From positions 31,414 through 63,881 of the forward strand of contig DYJF01000001.1 of the NCBI GenBank assembly GCA_020723205.1: 32,468 nt of DNA, in the 5' to 3' direction. The notes below the pieces were generated by a model, which did not search any database, was not told where the DNA came from, and saw nothing but the letters and a program-made list of their open reading frames with translations. The position numbers were made by a program, and so were the translations under genes. How positions within the stretch are numbered: position 1 is the stretch's first letter; the number at the start of each line of letters is the position of its first letter. The DNA is from Bdellovibrio sp. GTDB lineage: Bacteria > UBA10199 > 2-02-FULL-44-16 > DYJF01. Positions 16,343 through 24,719 of this stretch are shown piece after piece.

Positions 16343-17674
16343 TTAGATCCTGTCCCACAGTCTTTTAGCCAACTTTCTTGCCCCAAGAATTATTTTCTCT
16401 TCATCCACCGTCTTCATCTCAAAATCCTTCATCAGGACCTTGCCCGCGCAAATCGTCGTCCTCACAGGCAGGTTCATTACTCCATACAACATGTGTGCCC
16501 AAAGGTTTAGGTCGGTAACGGGGGTTTGGGGGATATAGTCGCTGATTATCACGTCAGCGGCGGCGCCTTTTTTCAAAACGCCGAGACGCATCCCGAACAT
16601 CTCTGACGCGATCGCGGGGTTGACCTCCATCACGGATCTTTTCGTTTCAGCAAAACCCGCTGATATTGCCGCGCGCCCCCCGCCCCGTAATGACATCGTG
16701 ATCTTATGCAGGACCGACGCGAGCTTCACATCTCCTGCGATCGATGCGCTCATGCCGTCGGTACCGATCCCGACTGGGATACCCTTCCTGTGCATGTCTA
16801 TGAACGGCGCTACGCCGACTGCGTTGTTCAGGTTCGACTGCGGATTGTGAACGACAAATGCGCCGCTCCTTTTCAGCAGATCGAGGTCGGATCTGTTGAT
16901 GTGGACGCAGTGGGCGGCGATCGTCCCCCCTCTCAATATTCCCTCATTACACAATCGCCTTACCGCGCCTCTGTCGTCAACGTCTTCAGCGACATGAATA
17001 TGCGCGCCGACGCCGAAACTGTCCATCTCGCGGCGCGATTCTGCCAATGTGTGGTCCGAAAGCGTCATCGAGGCGTGAAGGCCCACCATGCCGCGGAGCG
17101 GATAACGGCGATTCATTTTCACGTGCCTCCGGCAGCTCTCAAGGAACGACGCGTTCTCGCGCACCGCTTCGTCCCTTTTCTTCCCCCCGTGTCTGTCGGA
17201 GACCTCAAAACACAACGAACCCCTGACGCCGGTCTTCAAAAAAGCGTCAGCGACCAAACCCAGCGAACCGCTTATGGAGCCATAGCTCGCATGATGATCG
17301 AACACCGTCGTCACGCCCGATCTGACCGATTCGATAAGCCCTAAAAGAGCGCTGTAGTAGATATCCTCTTCTGTCAGCGCCGTATCCAGCTTCCACCACA
17401 GCTTTTCGAGGATGTCCCTGAAGGAGGCCATCCGCGGCACGCTCATTCCCTTGGCGAATTGGCCGTAGAGGTGCATGTGGGGATTGATAAAACCGGGAAG
17501 GACGACGCGTCCGCACGCGTCAATGACGGTCGCATTGCGAATCATGGGGCAGTTTGAAGAGCGTCCGGACGACGCAACGGCCCCATCCTTGAGATATACA
17601 AAACCGTCGGGAAAAAAACGCTCAGGGCCCGCAATGACAAAGGCGTTTTTAATGAGGATCTGCCTGCAAATCAT
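16343..17674 (-). CDS. ssnA: SsnA-like amidohydrolase (chlorohydrolase/guanine deaminase-like family)
   Basis: MICRQILIKNAFVIAGPERFFPDGFVYLKDGAVASSG..., VVLPGFINPHMHLYGQFAKGM, VGLHASMTLSD, GTIAAHCVHINRSDLDLLKRSGAFVVHNPQSNLNNAVG, VGIGTDGMSAS. Confidence 0.82.
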   Translation of the reverse strand: MICRQILIKNAFVIAGPERFFPDGFVYLKDGAVASSGRSSNCPMIRNATVIDACGRVVLPGFINPHMHLYGQFAKGMSVPRMASFRDILEKLWWKLDTALTEEDIYYSALLGLIESVRSGVTTVFDHHASYGSISGSLGLVADAFLKTGVRGSLCFEVSDRHGGKKRDEAVRENASFLESCRRHVKMNRRYPLRGMVGLHASMTLSDHTLAESRREMDSFGVGAHIHVAEDVDDRGAVRRLCNEGILRGGTIAAHCVHINRSDLDLLKRSGAFVVHNPQSNLNNAVGVAPFIDMHRKGIPVGIGTDGMSASIAGDVKLASVLHKITMSLRGGGRAAISAGFAETKRSVMEVNPAIASEMFGMRLGVLKKGAAADVIISDYIPQTPVTDLNLWAHMLYGVMNLPVRTTICAGKVLMKDFEMKTVDEEKIILGARKLAKRLWDRI

Positions 17675-17737
17675 GTACGCGGTTTTAATCCAGCGGACCA
17701 TGGGTTGCAAGCCATACTTCCGCCGTGCTTGCGACCT

Positions 17738-19243
17738 TCATTGCGGCGGGACGGGCGCCGGCGGGGGCGCCGTCGCCGCAGGTGGCGGAGAGACCGGCAC
17801 AGGCGCCGGTGGGGCAACGGTCGGCGGCGGTGTTACAGCGGGCGCAGGCGCGGACGGTGTCGTCGGCGCCGGCGGAGGAGGCGCAGGAACATAGGGTTGA
17901 ACCGGTGGAGTTATCGCCGGCGCCGCTGGCGCCGACGGAGTTATCGTCGGAGCGGGGATCGCCTGCGGTGCCGCTTGAGGCGCAGCCGGCGGAGGTGCCA
18001 TAGGAAAAGGAGCAGGCGCGGCGGCGGCCGGAGGCGCGGCAGGCACCGCTGTCGGCGGAGGAGGCACCGAGGGAACTGCCGACGGCGCTACCAACGGCGG
18101 TATCGCGGTCACTCCGGGGGGAGGCGCCGGCTGAACCTCGCCCGCCGGGGCCTCAACAGGTCCGGTTGCGAACGCTTTTCCCAACTGATATTGAGCGACC
18201 GCGCGCTGATGTTCCTCCAGCGTTTCAGAGAAGACATGACTGCCGTCATTTCGCGAAACAAAGTACAGATACTTAGTCTGTGCCGGATTTAACGCCGCGT
18301 CAAGCGAGGCCCTGCCGGGATTGCATATCGGCCCGGGGGGCAACCCCAGGCGCACGTACGTGTTGTAAGGATTCGCGCCGTTATCGAGATCCGCACGGGT
18401 GAGGTTGCCGTTGAAGTCGGGGATTCCGTAGATCACTGTCGGGTCGGTCTGGAGCGGCATATTCTGCTTCAGCCGGTTCCAGAAGACCGATGAAACGATC
18501 CCCCTCTCCTCCGCCTTGCCGGTCTCCTTTTCGATGATGGACGCGAGCGTCACTATCTGCTGCTGCGACATGCCCAGCCGATCGGCCAGTGCCGCATATT
18601 CGGGCGTATATATCTCGCGAAAACGCGCGACAAAACGTTTTATGATCTCGTCGGCGGTCTTGGGCCTGAAGACATCGTACGTGTCGGGAAAGAGATAGCC
18701 CTCAAGCGAGGCGATGTCCTTGAAACCCAGAGATTCGATGTACACCTTGTCCTTCGTCAGCCGGTCGAACTCCTGCGGAATAGCGGGATCCTTGAGGAAG
18801 GTGAGGCCCGAAAGATATTTGACGATATCGTTTATCGTCCAGCCCTCGATGATCTGAAGCTGATATTTTTTGACCTGTCCCTTGACCAGCATCATCACGA
18901 CCTGATCGGCCGTGATTCCGGCGGGGAACTCGTATTCACCCGCCTTGACCTGACCGCCAAGGCCGCGGAGCCGGACATATGCGGAAAAAACCTGCGGAGT
19001 CTTGATCACCTGATTATCGGCAAGCTGCTGCGCGATCGCGGAGGCCGTGAGACCCTGTTCGATCTCGACGTCCGCCGCGGCGGGAGATTGCCACCTGTAG
19101 ACCGCTGCATAGAACGACCAGCCGATGAACGCAATAACGAGCACCGAGATCACGATGATCCCCGCTATCACCAGCCGTAACGACTTCTTGATCGTACCGA
19201 CCGCCTTGCTCCGGGAACCCTCGTCCAACTGTTCATTGTCCAT
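17738..19243 (-). CDS. mltG: Endolytic murein transglycosylase MltG (YceG-like) with long Pro/Ala-rich C-terminal tail
   Basis: 501 aa. N-terminal TM, LysM-like/YceG region, IVTLASIIEKETGKAEERGIVSSVFWNRLKQNMPLQTDPTVIYGIPDF, NTYVRLGLPPGPICNPGRASLDAALNPAQTKYLYFVSRNDGSHVFSETLEEH. About 140 aa low-complexity Pro/Ala tail. Confidence 0.92.
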   Translation of the reverse strand: MDNEQLDEGSRSKAVGTIKKSLRLVIAGIIVISVLVIAFIGWSFYAAVYRWQSPAAADVEIEQGLTASAIAQQLADNQVIKTPQVFSAYVRLRGLGGQVKAGEYEFPAGITADQVVMMLVKGQVKKYQLQIIEGWTINDIVKYLSGLTFLKDPAIPQEFDRLTKDKVYIESLGFKDIASLEGYLFPDTYDVFRPKTADEIIKRFVARFREIYTPEYAALADRLGMSQQQIVTLASIIEKETGKAEERGIVSSVFWNRLKQNMPLQTDPTVIYGIPDFNGNLTRADLDNGANPYNTYVRLGLPPGPICNPGRASLDAALNPAQTKYLYFVSRNDGSHVFSETLEEHQRAVAQYQLGKAFATGPVEAPAGEVQPAPPPGVTAIPPLVAPSAVPSVPPPPTAVPAAPPAAAAPAPFPMAPPPAAPQAAPQAIPAPTITPSAPAAPAITPPVQPYVPAPPPPAPTTPSAPAPAVTPPPTVAPPAPVPVSPPPAATAPPPAPVPPQ

Positions 19244-19283
19244 ATATACCCCCCAAAAACCGTTACTCGTGAATCGTGACCGG

Positions 19284-19712
19284 TCACTGGTCGCGGTTGT
19301 CCAAATAATCTTTGAGGATCATGACCGCCGCCATCTTGTCTATGACCCTTCGCCTTTTCCTGCGGCTCACATCCGCGCCGATGAGATGTGCCTCCGCGTC
19401 AGCCGTCGAATAACGTTCGTCCCATGTCTCAACAGGAATATGGCAACCATTGTCCTTCAGGAACGCCCCGATCTCCTCCATGAGACCCAAAATCTTTTTA
19501 GCTGAAGTCCCGATCCCCCCTTCGGAATCGAGCGGTATCCCGACTAAAAGCTTTTCCGCTTTCGTCTCGGTAATATATTTAAGTATTTCATCAAAATCAC
19601 GCTTTTTCGTCTTGCGTCCTATTACGCCCAGGGGTTGCGCGGTCCAACCCATTGGATCGCTCACCGCAACACCGATCCGTTTGGTGCCGATATCGAGGCA
19701 GAGAATTCGCAT
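19284..19712 (-). CDS. ruvX: RuvX/YqgF-family Holliday junction resolvase-like protein
   Basis: MRILCLDIGTKRIGVAVSDPMGWTAQPLGVI..., LLVGIPLDSEGGIGTSAKKI, VETWDERYSTADAEAHLI. Start placed at 19712. Confidence 0.92.
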   Translation of the reverse strand: MRILCLDIGTKRIGVAVSDPMGWTAQPLGVIGRKTKKRDFDEILKYITETKAEKLLVGIPLDSEGGIGTSAKKILGLMEEIGAFLKDNGCHIPVETWDERYSTADAEAHLIGADVSRRKRRRVIDKMAAVMILKDYLDNRDQ

Positions 19713-19801
19713 CACGCCTTTAATAACCTGCCGCTTAATGCAGGGCAAGGGTTAAGGTTATGGCTTGATTTTTTAAATGATTTGATTACGTTCCACCGGA
19801 A

Positions 19802-20074
19802 ATGGAACGCGTAAGGATCAAAGTTAGGGGAAGGGTTCAGGGCGTTTTCTTCAGGGCCCATACGCAGGAAAAGGCATCACGCCTTGGCCTCACCGGCTGG
19901 GTTCGAAATACGGAAGACGGGGGGGTCGAAACGATGGCCGAAGGCAGCCGGAAGGCCCTTGAAGACCTTGTTTCATGGTGTCATGAGGGTCCGCCGGCCG
20001 CCGATGTGAAAAGCGTGGACGTGGAATGGCTGAAGGCCAGCGGCGAGTTCAAGGGTTTCATGATCTCCTATTAA
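19802..20074 (+). CDS. acyP: Acylphosphatase
   Basis: 90 aa. RVRIKVRGRVQGVFFRAHTQEKASRLGLTGWVRNTEDGGVETMAEG: canonical GRVQGVxFR and GWVRN motifs. Confidence 0.95.
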   Translation: MERVRIKVRGRVQGVFFRAHTQEKASRLGLTGWVRNTEDGGVETMAEGSRKALEDLVSWCHEGPPAADVKSVDVEWLKASGEFKGFMISY

Positions 20075-20130
20075 TTGACAGGATCGCCATAAGAGGTGTA
20101 TAAAGCTCGAAATCTTAAAGGAGGGAGTGT

Positions 20131-21150
20131 ATGAAAAAAGTCGCTGTTTTTGCATGTATAGCCGTCGTATTTGCCTTTATAGCCGGATGCGGAGGGGTTA
20201 AATCCGGCAAGATGCTTGTCGAGGTCAACGGTACGAAGGTGACCGAAGGTGATCTGGAGTTTTTAGGCACGGTCAATCCGCGCATACAGGCGCAGATCAT
20301 GAATCCCGAGGGGAAAAAGCGGCTCGTGGACAATCTGATCGAGCAGGAGCTCCTGTATCAGGAAGCGGTCAAGGAGGGGGTCAACAGAAAACCTGACGTG
20401 AAGGCGAAGATAGACCTCTACCGACGCGTGATCATCGCACAGGCGCTCGTGGACGATGAGGCGGAAAAGATGGCGAAGAAATATTACGACGAACATCCGG
20501 AGGAGTTCAAAAAGCTCAAGCTCTCCCAGATACTGATCCGCTATTCCAATCCCGACGAGCTGAAGAAATCGAAGGAACAGAAGAAGGGCACGGCGAAACC
20601 GGCGGCGAGAAGCGAACAGGACGCGCTCAAGTTCGCCAATGAAATAAAGGCCCGTCTGGACAAGGGCGAGGATTTTGCAAAGGTTGCAAAAGAGGTCTCC
20701 GACGATACCACGACAAAGAGCCGCGGCGGCGATCTTGGGCTGGCTACCAAGAGCGACCAGCGCCTAATAAGCCGTGGTTGGGGTTCGCTCCTTGACAAGG
20801 CCTACGAAATGAAGGTCGGCGAGATCGCAGGCCCGATCAAGACCAACAACGGTTATCATATAATCACGGTTACGCAGGGCGTGGAGATCGAGCCGTACGA
20901 AGAGGCAAGGGCCGGTCTCGAGTTCAAGTTCAAGAACGGCGCAAAGGGCGAGCTTGTCGCAAAGCTCAAGAAGGACGCCAAGATAGAATACGCCGAGGGG
21001 TTGAAGCCGGAAACAAAGCCGGCTGAAGGCGCGGCGCCCGCAGCTGAGGGCGCGGCGGCGGTCCCGGTTGAAGCGGGCCAACCCGCTTCCGGCGCGGGGT
21101 CTCCGGGGGTCAAGATAGAGGTGAAGCCGGCTCCGGAAAAAACACAGTAG
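20131..21150 (+). CDS. Parvulin-type peptidyl-prolyl cis-trans isomerase, SurA/PrsA-like lipoprotein
   Basis: Lipobox signal MKKVAVFACIAVVFAFIAGCGG, SurA_N-like helices, parvulin core SQILIRY...ARLDKGEDFAKVAKEVSDDTTTKSRGGDLG...GPIKTNNGYHIITV. Confidence 0.88.
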   Translation: MKKVAVFACIAVVFAFIAGCGGVKSGKMLVEVNGTKVTEGDLEFLGTVNPRIQAQIMNPEGKKRLVDNLIEQELLYQEAVKEGVNRKPDVKAKIDLYRRVIIAQALVDDEAEKMAKKYYDEHPEEFKKLKLSQILIRYSNPDELKKSKEQKKGTAKPAARSEQDALKFANEIKARLDKGEDFAKVAKEVSDDTTTKSRGGDLGLATKSDQRLISRGWGSLLDKAYEMKVGEIAGPIKTNNGYHIITVTQGVEIEPYEEARAGLEFKFKNGAKGELVAKLKKDAKIEYAEGLKPETKPAEGAAPAAEGAAAVPVEAGQPASGAGSPGVKIEVKPAPEKTQ

Positions 21151-21170
21151 ATAGGTCAATATGAAATAAA

Positions 21171-21203
21171 AAACCGATGGGCACGGCCCATCGGTTTTTT
21201 TTT
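21171..21203. terminator. Bidirectional Rho-independent terminator
   Basis: AAAAAACCGATGGGC-ACG-GCCCATCGGTTTTTTTTT: 9-bp perfect stem, A run on the left, T run on the right, between convergent PPIase and DUF192 genes. Confidence 0.92.
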
Positions 21204-21223
21204 GCTTCAGATAACGCCCTCCA

Positions 21224-21757
21224 TCACTGCGGGCCGATGCCGTAGACCGCCTGATCTCCAGCCGCGAGCCCGTTCGTCAAGGCGAAGCCGGCCGCGACCT
21301 CGAGAACATATCGGTATGGTCCCGGGGGATAAAGCTTCTCCTCCGAGTTGGGCGTCGTATTCGCCTTGATATCGACGATCTTCATGTCCGGACCTACGAA
21401 GATTATGTCCAGAGGGATGGAGGTGTCCTTCATCCAGAACGGATCGGTCATATCCTCCGCAAAAACGAACCACATCCCGCCCGTTTTGAAGGGAAGTTCG
21501 CTTCGCCCCATGAGGCCGTGTATCCTCTGCTCTTCGGTCGTCGCGATCTCCACGGGCACATTGATGCTCTTGCCTCCCTGCGTGTGGACCGTGATGTTAG
21601 CGACATTGATGCTTCCGCTCGGCATAGACGCCTCCTGTACCGCCTGGGTCTGCTTCCCCTCCTCTTCGCCGGTCTGGGCGAGCTTTGCCTTTTCACAAGC
21701 GCCCGATTGAAGAGCAAGGGTCAAGAACACAGCCGCTACTGCAAAAGACCTTCTCAT
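21224..21757 (-). CDS. DUF192 family exported protein/lipoprotein
   Basis: Signal [21 protein letters not shown], then [66 protein letters not shown]. Start placed at 21757 (ATGA overlap with sucD stop). Confidence 0.88.
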   Translation of the reverse strand: MRRSFAVAAVFLTLALQSGACEKAKLAQTGEEEGKQTQAVQEASMPSGSINVANITVHTQGGKSINVPVEIATTEEQRIHGLMGRSELPFKTGGMWFVFAEDMTDPFWMKDTSIPLDIIFVGPDMKIVDIKANTTPNSEEKLYPPGPYRYVLEVAAGFALTNGLAAGDQAVYGIGPQ

Positions 21758-22620
21758 AACACCTCCTTGAGTGTTTTTCCTATATCCGCCGGGCTTTTCG
21801 CTACGGCAACGCCGCACTTTTCAAGCTTTACGATCTTCTCCGCCGCGGTGCCCCTTCCCCCCGCGATTATGGCGCCGGCATGGCCCATGCGTTTCCCCTT
21901 CGGAGCCGTCTGACCCGCGATGAACGCGGCGACCGGCTTTTTCATATGAACCTTTATGAAATCGGCGGCCTCCTCCTCGGCCGTTCCGCCTATCTCGCCT
22001 ATCATCACGACCGCGCGCGTTACCTTATCCTCCTCGAACGCCTTGAGGCAATCGATAAAATCGGTTCCTAGAACGGGATCGCCGCCGATGCCTATCGCGG
22101 TCGATTGTCCCAGACCCAATCTCGTGAGCTGATCCACCGCTTCGTAGGTCAACGTGCCGCTCCTTGAAACGACCCCTATCTCGCCCTTCTTATGTATCCA
22201 GCCCGGCATGATCCCCATCTTGCACTCCCCGGGGGTGATTATGCCCGGACAATTGGGCCCGATAAGGCGCATTCTCGATGTCTCAAGCGCGCGCTTCACG
22301 CGGACCATGTCGAGCGTCGGTATTCCCTCTGTGATGCAAACGCAGACACCGATACCCGCCGCATCCGCCTCGAGGATCGCATCCGATGCAAAAGCCGCCG
22401 GAACGAATATGAGAGACGCGTCGGCGCCGGTCTGTTTCACCGCGTCAGCAACCGTGTTGAAAACGGGGACGCCTTCGACCTCGAGCCCGCCCTTGCCGGG
22501 CGTCACTCCGGCGACCACCTTCGTACCATACTCGCGGCAGGCCTTCGCGTGAAAAGCACCCTGCGAACCGGTGATGCCCTGAACGACGACGCGCGTATCT
22601 TTTCCTATCCAGATAGACAT
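21754..22620 (-). CDS. sucD: Succinate-CoA ligase subunit alpha
   Basis: [44 protein letters not shown]..., [41 protein letters not shown]. Confidence 0.96.
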   Translation of the reverse strand: MSIWIGKDTRVVVQGITGSQGAFHAKACREYGTKVVAGVTPGKGGLEVEGVPVFNTVADAVKQTGADASLIFVPAAFASDAILEADAAGIGVCVCITEGIPTLDMVRVKRALETSRMRLIGPNCPGIITPGECKMGIMPGWIHKKGEIGVVSRSGTLTYEAVDQLTRLGLGQSTAIGIGGDPVLGTDFIDCLKAFEEDKVTRAVVMIGEIGGTAEEEAADFIKVHMKKPVAAFIAGQTAPKGKRMGHAGAIIAGGRGTAAEKIVKLEKCGVAVAKSPADIGKTLKEVL

Positions 22621-22623
22621 AAT

Positions 22624-23781
22624 TTATTTAGCCAGCTCCACCGCTTTTTCAGCCGCATGGACCAGATCGTCGACCGAAACTATGTTCAGGCCGGATCCCT
22701 TGAGGATATCTCTCCCCTGCCCGACGTTTGTCCCCTGCAGACGCACGACAAGCGGCACTTTGACGCCAAGCTCCTTCGTCGCCGCGACTACCCCTTCGGC
22801 TATGACGTCGCATTTCATTATGCCGCCGAAGATATTGACGAGGATCGATCTCACCTTCGGGTCGCGGAGGATGATCTTGAACGCCTCTGCAACGTTCTCC
22901 TTCGTCGCGGAGCCGCCGACATCCAGAAAGTTGGCCGGTTCACCGCCGCCCAGTTTAATGATATCCATCGTGGCCATGGCAAGGCCGGCCCCGTTCACCA
23001 TGCAGCCGATCGTACCGCTCAAACTGACGTAATTGAGATCGAACTTTTTCGCTTCCGCCTCGGATGCATCCTCTTCCGACTCGTCCCTCAACTCTTCAAG
23101 TCCCTTATGGCGATAAAGGGCGTTGTCGTCCAGATCGATCTTCGCGTCGAGCGCCGCGAACTTCTGATCCTTCGTCAGAACCAGCGGATTGATCTCGACC
23201 AAAGAGGCGTCGTTCTCCGCATAGGCGCGATATGCAAAAGAGACGAGAGCAGAGAACTGGTTCACGATCTTGGGATCGAGTCCCAAAGCAAAAGCGAGCT
23301 CCCTCCCCTGATACCCCTGAAATCCGACCGCCGGATCGACGGCGCTCCTGATGATCTTTTCCGGAGCGGACGCCGCCACCTGCTCTATCTCCATACCGCC
23401 CGCGGCCGAAGCTATGACGACTGGACGCCCTTTCGACCGGTCCAGTGTGATCGCGAGATAGAGCTCGCGGTCTATTTCGGATGTCCTTTCCACAAGGACG
23501 CGGCCGACCTTCTTTCCCATGGGGCCGGTCTGCGCGGTTACGAGAGTCATGCCGAGGATGGCCTTCGCGTGTTTGCGCGCCTCCTCCGCATCCTTGGCGA
23601 CCTTGATACCGCCCCCCTTGCCGCGCCCGCCTGCGTGTATCTGCGCCTTCACAACGACGGAGGAGCCCAGCTCCTCCGCGATGCCAGCCGCCTCCTCAAC
23701 TTCGAACGCGACACGGCCTTCGGGAACGGGGACCCCGTATCTCTTCAGCAGTTCTTTGGCCTGATATTCGTGTAATTTCAT
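22624..23781 (-). CDS. sucC: Succinate-CoA ligase [ADP-forming] subunit beta
   Basis: [26 protein letters not shown]..., [67 protein letters not shown]. Confidence 0.97.
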   Translation of the reverse strand: MKLHEYQAKELLKRYGVPVPEGRVAFEVEEAAGIAEELGSSVVVKAQIHAGGRGKGGGIKVAKDAEEARKHAKAILGMTLVTAQTGPMGKKVGRVLVERTSEIDRELYLAITLDRSKGRPVVIASAAGGMEIEQVAASAPEKIIRSAVDPAVGFQGYQGRELAFALGLDPKIVNQFSALVSFAYRAYAENDASLVEINPLVLTKDQKFAALDAKIDLDDNALYRHKGLEELRDESEEDASEAEAKKFDLNYVSLSGTIGCMVNGAGLAMATMDIIKLGGGEPANFLDVGGSATKENVAEAFKIILRDPKVRSILVNIFGGIMKCDVIAEGVVAATKELGVKVPLVVRLQGTNVGQGRDILKGSGLNIVSVDDLVHAAEKAVELAK

Positions 23782-23789
23782 AAAGACAA

Positions 23790-23875
23790 ATTCAAAATCC
23801 TAATACCTAAATCCTAAACAAATCCAAAATTCAAATATCAAAATTCACAACTCTCGGTTCTGAACATTGGAATTT
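23790..23875. repeat. AT-rich short-motif repeat (family D) upstream of sucC
   Basis: On the minus strand: GAATTTTGATATTTGAATTTTGGATTTGTTTAGGATTTAGGTATTAGGATTTTGAATTTG. Iterated GAATTT / GGATTT / TAGGATT units in an otherwise GC-rich region. Confidence 0.5.
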
Positions 23876-23889
23876 TTCATTTGTAGAAT

Positions 23890-24630
23890 TTATCTCAAAA
23901 ATTTCCTGATCATGTGTATCGTCGTGTCCCATCCGAGCCGCGCGATCGCCTCGGTGAGGGGGATGTTCTTGGGACACGCTTTTTCGCAGTTCTGCGCGTT
24001 GCTGCAGTCGCCAAGGCCGCCGACTCCCATGAGAGCGTCGAGGCGCTTTTCCTTCTCGAGCGCGCCGATCGGATGCGTGTTGAACATGAACGCCTGTCCC
24101 ATCACGAACGCGCCCATGAAAGGGGACCTTGAGTTGTACTGCGGACAGGCCTCGCAGCAGCATCCGCAGACCATGCATCTGGAGAAGTGATAGGCCTTCT
24201 GTTGATCGGCCGGCGCCATGCGCGGGCCCGGACCCAGATCGAAATAGCCGTCGACCGTCACCCATGCGCCCGCTTCCTTGAGCGCCTCGAACATCTTGGA
24301 GCGGTCCACGCGCAGGTCGCGAACGACCGGAAACTTCGTCATCGGCTCAAGGGTTATCGGCTGCTCCAGCTGGTCGACAAGCGCGCTGCACGATTGCCTG
24401 ACCTTGCCGTTCACGATCATCGTGCACGAACCGCAGACCTCTTCGAGGCAGGAGCACTCCCAGACGACGGGAGTCGTGGGCAGCCCCTCGACGGTCACGG
24501 GATCGTTCTGGATCGCCTGCAGGCACATCACGACGTTCATCTTGGGCCCGTAGGGAACCGCAAACTCTTCCCAATAGGGCAGCTCGTCGGGCCCGTCCTG
24601 ACGCTTTATTTTTAATCTGATCTCGTCCAT
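23890..24630 (-). CDS. sdhB: Succinate dehydrogenase/fumarate reductase iron-sulfur subunit
   Basis: CSCLEEVCGSCTMIVNGKVRQSCSALVDQL and CMVCGCCCEACPQYN, CSNAQNCEKACPKNIPLTEAIARLG. Confidence 0.94.
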   Translation of the reverse strand: MDEIRLKIKRQDGPDELPYWEEFAVPYGPKMNVVMCLQAIQNDPVTVEGLPTTPVVWECSCLEEVCGSCTMIVNGKVRQSCSALVDQLEQPITLEPMTKFPVVRDLRVDRSKMFEALKEAGAWVTVDGYFDLGPGPRMAPADQQKAYHFSRCMVCGCCCEACPQYNSRSPFMGAFVMGQAFMFNTHPIGALEKEKRLDALMGVGGLGDCSNAQNCEKACPKNIPLTEAIARLGWDTTIHMIRKFLR

Positions 24631-24640
24631 AAGAGCTGCC

Positions 24641-24719
24641 GTTCCCCTCCTTTGTAAGGAGGGGTTAGGGGAGGTAGATCTACCCCACCCTCACCCTCCC
24701 CTTACAAAGGGGAGGAAAA
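24641..24719. repeat. Composite palindromic repeat, family A full copy (A3) between sdhA and sdhB
   Basis: GTTCCCCTCCTTTGTAAGGAGGGGTTAGGGGAGGTAGATCTACCCCACCCTCACCCTCCCCTTACAAAGGGGAGGAAAA: near-perfect dyad centred on GTAGATCTAC. Confidence 0.88.

Noticed and set aside
17705-18292. 195-aa Arg-rich + strand ORF (RRRRRR...), suggestive of an RNA/DNA-binding peptide
   Set aside because: It is the reverse complement of the Pro/Ala-rich tail of MltG. The poly-Arg composition is explained by the complementary GC-rich repeats.
22192-23775. 527-aa + strand ORF opposite sucC/sucD
   Set aside because: Antisense shadow of two unmistakable genes. The composition is Arg/His/Asp-rich as expected from complementing GC-rich codons, with no recognisable motif or RBS.
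24641-24719. CCTCCTTT sequence considered as a 16S rRNA 3' end fragment
   Set aside because: Only the short anti-SD-like heptamer matches. The flanking sequence is repeat, not rRNA.
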